Shown in pieces: positions 1 through 7,383 of a stretch of DNA of 21,983 nt. The DNA is taken from the NCBI GenBank assembly GCA_031258995.1, contig JAIRMB010000050.1, positions 1 through 21,983 of the forward strand, given 5' to 3'. This stretch comes from Puniceicoccales bacterium (GTDB lineage Bacteria; Verrucomicrobiota; Verrucomicrobiia; Opitutales; JAIRLM01). Below the pieces are notes generated by a model. That model was not told the DNA's origin. It saw nothing but the letters and a program-made list of their open reading frames with translations, and did not search any database. A program made the translations under genes and the position numbers. Each line of letters starts with the position of its first letter. Position 1 is the stretch's first letter.

Positions 1-77
1 GTGTTTTGCGGCAACCGGACGGCACCGCTGGAATTGTGGTTGCCGAGCTGGGACACGTTCTCAGGGTCGCCGGGCGA

Positions 78-1139
78 ATGTTCGTAGATGAGGTGACAGT
101 GTTCCTTGCCGCGGGCGATGGCGGGCACGGCTGCCTCAGCTTCCGCAGAGAGAAATATATCCCCAAGGGGGGGCCGGACGGCGGCGACGGCGGCAACGGC
201 GGCAGCGTGATTTTGCTCTGCGATCACAACGTGAGCGACCTTGTGGACTATCGGTTCACCCCCCACCGGCGGGCAGGGGCGGGGCAGCCGGGCATGGGAG
301 CCCAACGGCACGGGCGGAATGGGGCGGATGAAATTTTGCGGGTGCCGGAAGGGACGGTGGTCTACGGGTCAGACTCGGAAAAGCCCGTCGCCGAACTGCT
401 ACGGGACGGCGATCGGACGGTCCTTCTGCGGGGCGGCAGGGGCGGATTGGGCAATGAGCACTTCAAATCGTCCACGGATCGGGCTCCCCGTCGGACCGTT
501 CCCGGGGAACCGGGCGAGCACGGCCAGTTCCGCTTCGAAATGAAGGTGATCGCGGATGTGGGGCTGGTGGGCTTCCCCAATGCCGGCAAATCTTCGCTCA
601 CCAATGCCCTGTCCGCCACCGAGCGGCCAACGGGCCCGTACCCCTTCACCACTCTGCACCCGAAGGTGGCCGTCGTGCCGGGGAAAAACGGCTTTACCCT
701 TGCAGATATCCCGGGGATTATCGGCGGCGCCCACGCCGACCGGGGGCTCGGCTTCCGTTTTCTCCGGCACGTGGAGCGCTGTCCGATTCTTCTACTACTA
801 ATCGACATGGGAGCGGTGGACGGCCGCAAGCCGTGGGAAGATTTTGCGACCCTCCGGGAAGAACTGCTGCTCTACGGTCACGGCCTGGCAGAAAGGCCCT
901 TCCTTGTGGCGGCCAATAAGATGGATCTGCCAGCGGCGGGAAAAAATCTGCGGATCTTTCGGCAAAAGTATCCCGACTGTGCCCCAGTGCCCCTTTCCTG
1001 CGAAAAGCGGCTCGGGTTCCGTGAGCTACGCGAGCAAATTTTGGATCTTATTCGGGCGACGGACTCGCGTGCGCCACAGTGCGAAGAACTTTCGCTAGGG
1101 TCGAACGCCCTCGCCGCCCATCGGAAAATTCCGCAGTAG
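78..1139 (+). CDS. obg: Obg-family GTPase (CgtA/ObgE)
   Basis: This is a GTPase of the Obg/CgtA family, which acts in late assembly of the large ribosomal subunit and in growth control. The glycine-rich Obg fold covers about residues 1-158 and contains the typical GGPDGGDGGNGG stretch near residue 31. The G domain follows, with G1 GFPNAGKS (165-172), the PFTTLHP switch (189-195), G3 DIPG (210-213), G4 NKMD (280-283) and a G5-like SCE (307-309). The protein has 353 residues, about normal, with a short C-terminal tail. The reading frame stays open upstream to position 6, but MFVDEV at 78 matches the family N-terminus, so ATG 78 is chosen. No strong ribosome binding site is visible. One switch-region residue is unusual: GG occupies the place of the common EG in the segment after DIPG. 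The last 45 bases overlap a convergent gene on the other strand. Confidence 0.96.
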   Translation: MFVDEVTVFLAAGDGGHGCLSFRREKYIPKGGPDGGDGGNGGSVILLCDHNVSDLVDYRFTPHRRAGAGQPGMGAQRHGRNGADEILRVPEGTVVYGSDSEKPVAELLRDGDRTVLLRGGRGGLGNEHFKSSTDRAPRRTVPGEPGEHGQFRFEMKVIADVGLVGFPNAGKSSLTNALSATERPTGPYPFTTLHPKVAVVPGKNGFTLADIPGIIGGAHADRGLGFRFLRHVERCPILLLLIDMGAVDGRKPWEDFATLREELLLYGHGLAERPFLVAANKMDLPAAGKNLRIFRQKYPDCAPVPLSCEKRLGFRELREQILDLIRATDSRAPQCEELSLGSNALAAHRKIPQ

Positions 1140-1466
1140 GTCCTCGTACTGCAGTCGCCGAAAATCTTGCAGGGTATAAGGTTCCAAAAACAGCCCCTCC
1201 CAGGAGGGGGGATCGTCCGCCAGCGATTGGGTCCGGCCGAAATTTTTATGCCCTCCGGCCGGCACAGCCGGCCAGGCGCAGTGGGGCCCGGGAAAATAAA
1301 TTTCCGCGGCGGGAATGGGGCTCCACTCCGTCGAAACGGCGTGGATGGTCACAAATGGTCGCGGCTCAAATTTTTTTATGTGATGGCTGGCCCGTGGATG
1401 CATGGGAAAAAAGAGGGCCCCCGCCGCCGCGAGGATGAAACAGGTGCAAAGCAGGCGCCGACTCAT
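1095..1466 (-). CDS. Small exported or membrane-anchored protein in the exbBD operon
   Basis: This 123-residue protein is not recognised by sequence. It begins with a basic residue pair and a hydrophobic stretch (about residues 4-25) that could be a signal peptide or a single membrane anchor. The rest is rich in proline and aromatic residues and predicted to be periplasmic. Its ATG overlaps the stop of the exbD-like gene in an ATGA, so the two are almost certainly translationally coupled. Position as third gene after exbB and exbD suggests an accessory or a very short TonB-like energy transducer, but no TonB C-terminal fold can be seen and this is inference from context only. The 3' end runs 45 bases into the end of obg on the opposite strand. 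The operon linkage supports it being a real gene. Confidence 0.7.
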   Translation of the reverse strand: MSRRLLCTCFILAAAGALFFPMHPRASHHIKKFEPRPFVTIHAVSTEWSPIPAAEIYFPGPHCAWPAVPAGGHKNFGRTQSLADDPPSWEGLFLEPYTLQDFRRLQYEDLLRNFPMGGEGVRP

Positions 1467-1843
1467 GGGGCAATCGCGACCTGTATTGCGCCGAAGTTAC
1501 CCTTTTTGGCAATTTCAGCGGCCCGCAGCAGGTCCTCCAGCGGCGTCCGGCGGTCACAGTGAAGGAGGACCGTGCCTTTTTTTTCGCTCCTCGCCAGCGC
1601 GGCGGCCAATCCGTCGCCGTCCAAAAGTAGATCTCCGCAGACGTAGTGCCCCAAACCCATGACTGCAACAGCCACATCCGCGCCGCGTGGTTCGGCGAGG
1701 GAGGGGAACCCGGCAGGCAATTCGATAGCCAATCCCGCCACCGCGGGGAAGCGGCTACTCAAAAAAAGCAAAAAGCCCACCAATAAAAGAGGCATGGCCA
1801 GAACGGCGCCATCCAGCGAGCAGGAAGGCGGCGGAACATTCAA
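1463..1843 (-). CDS. exbD: ExbD/TolR-type biopolymer transport protein
   Basis: This is a small ExbD/TolR-like protein, the partner of the ExbB channel that uses the proton gradient to drive TonB- or Tol-type work across the periplasm. With a TTG start at 1843 it has 126 residues: a short cytoplasmic tail, an aspartate (D11) at the entry of one transmembrane helix (about 12-32), then a periplasmic domain with the family pattern of strand, loop, DGDGL and a final helix-strand ending in QVAIAP. TTG is preferred because it overlaps the exbB stop (TTGA) and keeps the conserved membrane-entry aspartate. The next in-frame ATG at 1795 would remove that aspartate and part of the helix. The stop overlaps the next gene (ATGA). 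The protein is divergent, so ExbD and TolR cannot be separated. Confidence 0.8.
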   Translation of the reverse strand: MNVPPPSCSLDGAVLAMPLLLVGFLLFLSSRFPAVAGLAIELPAGFPSLAEPRGADVAVAVMGLGHYVCGDLLLDGDGLAAALARSEKKGTVLLHCDRRTPLEDLLRAAEIAKKGNFGAIQVAIAP

Positions 1844-2469
1844 TTTTGAATGCCAGAAAGCTCGCACCGCTTGGCTCCATAAAATTTGATAAATTCCTCG
1901 GCACCAGAAAAAATTTCCCGGCCCCGGCACTCAAGCCGGCCGTGAAGGGCATGGTAGCTGAGGTTTAGGGCGATGGCGCCGGCCGTAGCGGCCAGTGCCG
2001 GAAACAGGGCGGCCAAAAAATCTGAAGCGCTAGGCATCGGCTGTCCTGCCGGCAGATGGTCCAATAGCGCCAACAGCGCGCCCAGGCAGCCGACCTGCGG
2101 CAACAGCTTCGTCAAAAGCGCAATGGTCCCCATGTGGCACTCAAGAGCGCGCAGCTCCCAGTCCGCCTGCCGCCGCCACTTTTCCTCCCCGTCGCCGCCG
2201 GGGCTCTCCTCACAGGCCAATAGAAACCGCTTTAGCACGCGCGCCAATGGACCGGGCGTCTGCTCGCAGAGCCGTAGCGCCTCGCCGTAGCGGCCGTCGA
2301 CGGCAAACTTCTTTAGGCCGATGAGCAGCGACTCCGGCCGCAGTCGGGACCGTCGAAAAAAGAAGGCCCGCTCCAAACAGAGCGTCAAGCCGACAATAAA
2401 CAGCAAAGGTAAAAGGATTTGCGTAAATCGAAGGCAAGCCCGCAGAATCCAAAGGGCGCAACTCCCCAT
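1840..2469 (-). CDS. exbB: ExbB/TolQ-type proton channel
   Basis: This is a MotA/TolQ/ExbB-family protein, which forms the inner-membrane proton channel with ExbD. Numbered from ATG 2469 (209 residues), there is an N-terminal helix at about 14-35, a charged cytoplasmic region, and two further helices at about 115-137 and 154-175. The last contains the PALAATAGAIALN stretch, which matches the family pattern of small residues with a TA pair. The sequence is divergent and lacks the usual proline- and glycine-rich signature in the middle helix. A GTG at 2478 would add three residues. ATG 2469 is chosen for its codon, but no well-spaced ribosome binding site supports either. Its stop overlaps the exbD TTG start. 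A 16-bp palindrome sits exactly at the 5' end and may be its operator. Confidence 0.82.
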   Translation of the reverse strand: MGSCALWILRACLRFTQILLPLLFIVGLTLCLERAFFFRRSRLRPESLLIGLKKFAVDGRYGEALRLCEQTPGPLARVLKRFLLACEESPGGDGEEKWRRQADWELRALECHMGTIALLTKLLPQVGCLGALLALLDHLPAGQPMPSASDFLAALFPALAATAGAIALNLSYHALHGRLECRGREIFSGAEEFIKFYGAKRCELSGIQN

Positions 2470-2477
2470 CGGCCCCA

Positions 2478-2493
2478 CGCTGAAATTTCAGCG
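2478..2493. promoter_or_regulatory. 16-bp perfect palindrome at the exbB 5' end
   Basis: CGCTGAAATTTCAGCG is a perfect inverted repeat lying 9 to 24 bases before the exbB ATG, in the 131-base divergent gap between exbB and the gldG-like gene. Its place suits a repressor operator for the exbB operon. It does not resemble a classical Fur box. The function is inferred from position and symmetry only. Confidence 0.4.
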
Positions 2494-2609
2494 GAAAAAA
2501 TGCAAGGGAAAAGGGTCACGCTCACCCGTGCCACGGCCGGGCGGCGGCTCAATCAAAATAGAAAATTTCTGCCTCGTGCAGATGGCAGATTTTCCCATAG
2601 GGGAGGACC

Positions 2610-3590
2610 GTGCTTTCCCGCGACGATTTTCGCTTGGCCCGGCGGCGGCGGCGGTGGAAGCTCTGCGCTTCTGCGTCACTACTTTTTTCTGCGGCGATCG
2701 GCACTATTATCCTGATTGAACGGCACTTTGGCCCGATTCAATCCAGCGATCGGGAAATATCCGCCTCGGCCACCGTCGGTGAAGGGGAGCCGCGGACCGT
2801 CTATTTTCTGCGGGGCCACGGAGAGCGAACGCCGGACCGAGTTCTGGGCGATGGGGGGCTGGGCCGCCTCTGCCGCTGGATCGGCGAAAACGGCTGGCGA
2901 ATCGACAGCGTCGACGGGGGGCGGATCGGAGAAGTGGCTGGGCCGGACTCCCTACTGGCCATCCTGGACCCACTTTTGCCGCTGAATTCGCAGGAGCGGG
3001 TGGCCCTGCGGGATCTCCTAGAGGAGCGCAACGGACGGGTTCTACTACTGCTGACGCCGCAGAGTCACTCGACGCTGGGAGAATTCCTCGGCCACTGGAA
3101 TGTGCTGGCCGACCCGCCGAATGCCCTTCCGGCCGGACCAGACGGAGACATCGGGGCGGCCGATCCAAACGCCACCGATCCTCTGCCGGTTCGATTCCAG
3201 TCCCTACGCGTCCTGCGAGAGGACCCGGATAGGCCCGCCGGCGACCGCTTTGCCGTTCGAGAGCTGCTGCGATCCGGCGCCGCGCCGGTCGCCGTCTCCG
3301 TTCGCAACGGCTACGGACCAACGAACTGGGAACTGACCGCCGTTGGCGGAAGCTTCCTAGACAATCGCCACTTTGCCCTCGCCGGCAATCGGCAATTTCT
3401 TCGGCAAATCTTCTGCCACCTGCTGGGAGATCAGCCCAAAGGGCCAGATCGGCCCGAAGAATTTCAGCTGCACGTGGAAGGCGGCGGGCTGGTCCGGCTG
3501 GCCATCTCCTGCCTGACACTGCCGCTGCTTTTTTTGGCGCTCCCTTGGCTCCTTCGCCTATCCCGCCGCGACAGGGGCTCACTTCCCTAG
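2610..3590 (+). CDS. GldG-like ABC transporter auxiliary protein
   Basis: This resembles GldG-type proteins, the membrane-anchored extracytoplasmic component of Gld ABC exporters. It has 326 residues, shorter than the usual 450 or more. A basic N-terminus leads into a transmembrane helix (about 19-37). The following domain has the family sequence YFLRGHGE (65-72). Next comes a segment of the form leucine-rich strand, DPLLPLNSQE and helix, ending in GRVLLLLTPQ (142-151), typical of the ABC_transp_aux domain. A second transmembrane helix lies at about 294-315 before a short basic tail. GTG 2610 is preceded by a strong GGGGAGG ribosome binding site at 2600-2606. The matching ATPase and permease genes lie about 4 kb away on the other strand. 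The 3' end overlaps the convergent ppiD-like gene by 12 bases. The family assignment rests on motifs recalled, not a search. Confidence 0.68.
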   Translation: MLSRDDFRLARRRRRWKLCASASLLFSAAIGTIILIERHFGPIQSSDREISASATVGEGEPRTVYFLRGHGERTPDRVLGDGGLGRLCRWIGENGWRIDSVDGGRIGEVAGPDSLLAILDPLLPLNSQERVALRDLLEERNGRVLLLLTPQSHSTLGEFLGHWNVLADPPNALPAGPDGDIGAADPNATDPLPVRFQSLRVLREDPDRPAGDRFAVRELLRSGAAPVAVSVRNGYGPTNWELTAVGGSFLDNRHFALAGNRQFLRQIFCHLLGDQPKGPDRPEEFQLHVEGGGLVRLAISCLTLPLLFLALPWLLRLSRRDRGSLP

Positions 3591-5156
3591 CTGCCCGCGG
3601 ATCAGCTCCTCAATGAACTGTCGCAGGAAAGTGGGGCCCGTCGCTGCCCGGATGGCGGCCGCCATTGCGACCACCTCCCCATCGTCCTGGGCCAATTCCG
3701 GCTGCTGCCGGTCCACGACGAACCAGAGCTGCAAATCCATTTGCTGGAGAAGAAAATCCGACAGATCGCCCTTCTTCAGCGACAGGAAAGCGCCCACCCG
3801 ATCGGCGGGAATTTCGGGGGGAAGCTCCTTCAGCGTGAATGAGAGAGGTTTTTGTGTTTCAAAGCCCAGTCGAGTGGCGGCACTTCTAAAATCCTCCCCA
3901 GAAGAGAGACCTTCCCGTAGCCGTTTCCTCAAATCTTTGGCCCGGTTTGCAAAAAGCTCTATGCGCCTGCGAGCGCGAAAGTATTCTTCCACGTCCCTGC
4001 GCACCTCCCAGAAAGCCCGAGCCCGAGCCGCATCCCGTTCCCGAAGAAATAGCACGTAGGCGCCACCGTCTACGCAGACGGGATGGGAAATGGGATGATC
4101 CCCGCTCAACTCGAAGGCGACGGCCAGCACGTCCCGCGGCAGAGGGCCGTCCTCATCAAGGATGTTTTCATAGACCGGTTCTAAAGACTGGACCGAAAGG
4201 CCAAACTCGCCGGCAACGGCGGCCATCTTTTCCCGTGTGGGCGCCTCGTCCGCCCCATGGAGCCGGTAGAGGAACTCGCCGGCCCGCGCTCGCACAACCT
4301 GCTCCGCCGCGGCGGAGGCATAGGCCGAGCGAACCTCATCGCCCCTCTCCTGCAGGATTTTTTGCCTTTCTTCGCCGCTTCCACGCGACAGGTACTGCAG
4401 CAGCTGTTCCTCCGTGGGAGGGCTCACCTCATCCAAAAGCTTGGGAAAGAAAACGTAATCCACCAAAATGCGCGCCGGCAGGCGAAAAATTTCGCTGTGG
4501 CCTTCAAAAAAATCTTCCAGCTCCCCCTCAGTCACTTCGATGGAGGGATCAAAGTCATCGAAGTGAAGCGTGGCCCCGGCGAGGGTCCAGCAGGTCCGCA
4601 GCTGACGCACCCAAAGGAGGGCCTCCGACGGCAAGGAAAAATCGGCACGCGAAAGAATGTCGGCCACTTGGCTGATGCGCCAATCGTCTGCCAGCGTGCG
4701 GGCAATGATCGGCTCTATTTCCGGGATCCGCTCCCGGAGGGCGTCGAAAAATTCCCGGTAGCGCCTTTCGGAAAATTGCCCGTCCGGTTCGCAAAAGGCG
4801 GGCCGAGAGCGAAGAAACTCATCCAGCTCTTCCTGTCCCGGGTCCGGCACCTGTAGCCGGCGGGCCACCCACAGCCAGGCGGCTCGGGCCATCATGGCCG
4901 TTTCCAGGGAAACGCCTTCGGCCAATCCAGAAAAGTGAAGACTGAACGCCGTTTCTCGCTGTAGCCTCTCAATCTCTTTGGGAGAAGCGAGATTAACATC
5001 AAAAAACGGTCGCGCCGGCCGCCTCCCCCCGCCGATGCCCGGCGCCGCACCAATAGTGAACACGAAGGGGACCACCACAATGGCCAACAGGCAGACAAAA
5101 AGCCAACGCCTGTGCCGAGAAAGAATCCGCTGCAGTGCACCAATCATGGGTGCCAT
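3579..5156 (-). CDS. PpiD/SurA-like periplasmic folding chaperone
   Basis: This 525-residue protein has the build of PpiD/SurA-type chaperones, which are inner-membrane-anchored and assist folding of exported and outer-membrane proteins. It has a basic N-terminus, one transmembrane helix (about 17-37), then a long charged, helical periplasmic region with SurA_N-like segments. Near residues 320-380 is a stretch with the late parvulin pattern (a run of helix, GDHPISHPV and GGAYVLFL). A complete catalytic parvulin domain is not evident, so it may be a chaperone without prolyl isomerase activity. ATG 5156 is chosen; an alternative ATG at 5147 would remove three residues. No clear ribosome binding site precedes it. 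It converges on the gldG-like gene with a 12-base overlap. The genome's barrel-bearing and Lol-dependent proteins are likely clients. Confidence 0.72.
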   Translation of the reverse strand: MAPMIGALQRILSRHRRWLFVCLLAIVVVPFVFTIGAAPGIGGGRRPARPFFDVNLASPKEIERLQRETAFSLHFSGLAEGVSLETAMMARAAWLWVARRLQVPDPGQEELDEFLRSRPAFCEPDGQFSERRYREFFDALRERIPEIEPIIARTLADDWRISQVADILSRADFSLPSEALLWVRQLRTCWTLAGATLHFDDFDPSIEVTEGELEDFFEGHSEIFRLPARILVDYVFFPKLLDEVSPPTEEQLLQYLSRGSGEERQKILQERGDEVRSAYASAAAEQVVRARAGEFLYRLHGADEAPTREKMAAVAGEFGLSVQSLEPVYENILDEDGPLPRDVLAVAFELSGDHPISHPVCVDGGAYVLFLRERDAARARAFWEVRRDVEEYFRARRRIELFANRAKDLRKRLREGLSSGEDFRSAATRLGFETQKPLSFTLKELPPEIPADRVGAFLSLKKGDLSDFLLQQMDLQLWFVVDRQQPELAQDDGEVVAMAAAIRAATGPTFLRQFIEELIRGQLGK

Positions 5157-5286
5157 TTAGCAGCAAGCGGGCGAAGAGAAAAGGTTTTTTGCCACAGTAG
5201 GTAGGCGGGGAGTTCGCCTTCAGGCCGTCGGGCCCGTCCATTTCCCTCGGCCCGGGACCATGCCTCGGTCAGCCCTGCTCACTTTT

Positions 5287-6393
5287 CTAATTCCAACTCC
5301 CAATCGTTTGGAGCTGCTCTGCTACTTTCGAATTGATTCCCCGCTCGCCCGGCGGAATTTTCTCCGCCTTGAAAATACAGCATGTTACTTTATCGCTTTC
5401 ACTTTCAGTGACATCAACAAAACAAATCCTACGGCCGACCGCATTTAAAAAAATCTCCAACGCGGCAAACCCGTGCTTCGGAAAATTGATTACAGTTACG
5501 CTAGGCGTAGTATTAGGGATGCGCAGTTTGTCATAAAAAAATTCCAAGGATCTAATGACTCCCTCGTTCCTAAGCGCAAATTGCGGAAACTGTCTATTCC
5601 ATTTGCCCACGTTTGCCCTTATGGATCTCGTTTTGTCAAACGAAAATTTCCCTTTCGCCTCCTGTATAATTTCGCTTATGGACATTTCAATTTTTCGTGC
5701 GTCTTCATTCCCCCAGGATGTTTTCCGTATCCATTCTTGCTCGCCCGCCCCAGCTGTCATTATTTTTAATTCAAACGGTTCTCCTGGCTGAGAGTAAATT
5801 TTGCTTTTTATGGCCAGTCCTGTGTGCCGCAAAAGAATATCCAACGCGATAAGTGCGTTCTTGGAAAGGTTACATTTTTTCCCTTCCTTAACTCCTCGCT
5901 TCTCTATTATCTCACTCATTTCCGCGATTTCGCTATCGGTTAGAACCCGCCGCCCCCAAGTGTCGGTCAGGGATGATAGTTTCTCTCTATCAACAACATA
6001 CTTTTCAGTGAAAAATTCAGCCACTCCTCCGTTCGCGACGAACCATCGTTCTTCAACGTCATCGATATTGCTATCCCAAACGTGCCAATCTTGATTACTT
6101 CGCTCGTACTCACTCCGCACCCACCAACTGACCGCTTCGGCGTTCATGGCCAGTCCATACCACCATAGCCTAATCGAAATGAAGGAGGAAAAGTTCTTCG
6201 CAACAAACAGACCAACAATTTCTTTCGGCGGGGGGACTATCCTACTGACGGTGGCTATCCGATCGGTCGGCGAAGATGACGGATCCCTCGAGCTCTTCGC
6301 AGATTCTTGAAGCTCTACGGCGGCTTTTTCCATCTGCCCCATGTACGACCTGACGTTTGCAGGGTCGCAATTGGACGAAGAAAAAACATTCAT
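5287..6393 (-). CDS. Unrecognised AT-richer orphan gene
   Basis: This 368-residue protein is not recognised. It has no signal peptide and no convincing transmembrane helix. The first 55 residues are rich in serine and proline and look disordered. Residues 77-117 are unusually rich in tryptophan (WWYG, SWW and three more single Trp). The remainder is a mixed, soluble-looking fold with a lysine- and glutamate-rich middle. Base and codon use are clearly more AT-rich than in the flanking genes (many AAA, ATT and TTT codons), suggesting recent acquisition or relaxed selection. It lies 36 bases downstream of rluD but has its own promoter-like sequence. Only a GGGG precedes the ATG. An exported effector or a mobile-element remnant are both possible, and nothing in the sequence decides. 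Confidence 0.72.
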   Translation of the reverse strand: MNVFSSSNCDPANVRSYMGQMEKAAVELQESAKSSRDPSSSPTDRIATVSRIVPPPKEIVGLFVAKNFSSFISIRLWWYGLAMNAEAVSWWVRSEYERSNQDWHVWDSNIDDVEERWFVANGGVAEFFTEKYVVDREKLSSLTDTWGRRVLTDSEIAEMSEIIEKRGVKEGKKCNLSKNALIALDILLRHTGLAIKSKIYSQPGEPFELKIMTAGAGEQEWIRKTSWGNEDARKIEMSISEIIQEAKGKFSFDKTRSIRANVGKWNRQFPQFALRNEGVIRSLEFFYDKLRIPNTTPSVTVINFPKHGFAALEIFLNAVGRRICFVDVTESESDKVTCCIFKAEKIPPGERGINSKVAEQLQTIGSWN

Positions 6394-6405
6394 GCCCCGT
6401 TGTGA

Positions 6406-6433
6406 ATTCTATACATTTTTTTCTTTTTGTCAC
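6406..6433 (-). promoter_or_regulatory. Candidate promoter for the orphan gene at 5287-6393
   Basis: Read on the minus strand, GTGACA (6433-6428) is followed after 16 bases by TAGAAT (6411-6406), close to sigma-70 -35 and -10 boxes. The start codon lies 12 bases beyond, so the leader would be only about five nucleotides. The -35 box overlaps the end of rluD. The stretch between is A-rich. Confidence 0.42.
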
Positions 6434-7368
6434 TCCGAATATTCCTTCCGGTCGAGCCAAAAGGTCATGTCCGCCGGCAGGGGAGCTTCCAGGACGACCC
6501 GTCGGCCAGCGATCGGATGCGTGAACGCCAGCGATCGCGCGTGCAGCAGGACCCGCGGCACGGGCGGCTCCCGGCGGGGGCAGCCGTAAAAGCCGTCCCC
6601 AAGGATCGGGTGGCCCATGGCGGCCAAATGTACGCGGATCTGGTGCGTACGGCCGCTCCGCGGCCGAAGGGTGAAATGGGTAAAATTTTGATCCTCGTAG
6701 GGAACCGCCTCCCAATCCGTGCGTGCCTCCCGCCCACCCTTCCGGAGGACGGTCCGACGGCTGCGCCGGCGCGGATCCCGGCCGATGGGGCCCGCCGCGG
6801 TGCCGAAAAGTCGGCCGGCAATCCCGTGGGCCAGCGCTTCATAGACTTTTTTTACGGAGCGATTTTCAAACTGCTCGGACAAGGCCCGATGGGCCTCGTC
6901 CGTTTTAGCAAAAAGCAGTACGCCGGTGGTATCCCGGTCCAGCCGGTGCACGACGCCGGGCCGCTGCACTTCCCCGCAGCGGGACAGGACACCGCCTGTG
7001 TGAGCCAGGAGGGCGCCGGCAAGAGTCGGGCCGGACGACCGGGCCGTCGAATGGACAATTTCTCCGGCCGGCTTATTGATGGCCACGAGCTGGTCGTCCT
7101 CGTAGAGAATGCACAGCGCCATGGGGCAGGGCTCTGGCTCCACCGGACCCGACTCCTCTGCGAAAAAAATTTCTAATAGATCTCCACCGCGGAGCCGCAT
7201 CCCTGCCCGCAGCGGCCGACCGCCCAATCGAACGGCGCCGGCGCCAATGGCCCGTTGGATCCGTGCCCGGCTAAATTCGGGGAAGCTTTGCGCCAAAGCT
7301 ACGTCTAGACGCAGTCCCGCCTGCCCCTCGGGCACCACGTGGGCAATGACCTCTCCATCCGCCTCCAT
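6430..7368 (-). CDS. rluD: RluA-family 23S rRNA pseudouridine synthase (RluD-like)
   Basis: This is an RluA/RluD-family enzyme that converts specific uridines to pseudouridine in RNA, most likely in 23S rRNA. An S4-like RNA-binding domain spans about residues 17-70, with LRLDVALAQ and the RxxIQRAI helix. The catalytic domain carries DDQLVAINKPAG (91-102) and the hallmark HRLDRDTTG (141-149), whose Asp144 is the expected nucleophile. GRTHQIRVHLAAMGHPILGD follows further on. The length of 312 residues is normal. ATG 7368 is preceded by a GGCAGG-like ribosome binding site. It lies 15 bases downstream of the gldF-like gene and is probably cotranscribed with the ABC transporter genes. The precise target site cannot be told from sequence, so RluD is used as the nearest family name. 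Confidence 0.92.
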   Translation of the reverse strand: MEADGEVIAHVVPEGQAGLRLDVALAQSFPEFSRARIQRAIGAGAVRLGGRPLRAGMRLRGGDLLEIFFAEESGPVEPEPCPMALCILYEDDQLVAINKPAGEIVHSTARSSGPTLAGALLAHTGGVLSRCGEVQRPGVVHRLDRDTTGVLLFAKTDEAHRALSEQFENRSVKKVYEALAHGIAGRLFGTAAGPIGRDPRRRSRRTVLRKGGREARTDWEAVPYEDQNFTHFTLRPRSGRTHQIRVHLAAMGHPILGDGFYGCPRREPPVPRVLLHARSLAFTHPIAGRRVVLEAPLPADMTFWLDRKEYSE

Positions 7369-7383
7369 GGCCTGCCAGCCCCA

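Noticed and set aside
1..87. A short open frame at the left edge (ending TAG at 85-87) that could be the tail of a gene upstream of obg
   Set aside because: About 28 residues with no recognisable similarity, for example not the end of ribosomal protein L27, which often precedes obg. Too little to call.
2707..3582. A 291-residue open frame opposite the gldG-like gene
   Set aside because: Arginine-, proline- and alanine-rich composition typical of antisense frames in GC-rich genes. The plus frame has a strong ribosome binding site and family motifs.
3947..4856. Two long plus-strand frames inside the ppiD-like gene
   Set aside because: Low-complexity Arg/Pro-rich shadows of the real minus-strand gene, without start signals.
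6427..7176. A 249-residue plus-strand frame opposite rluD
   Set aside because: The opposite frame has all pseudouridine synthase motifs. This one is an antisense shadow.
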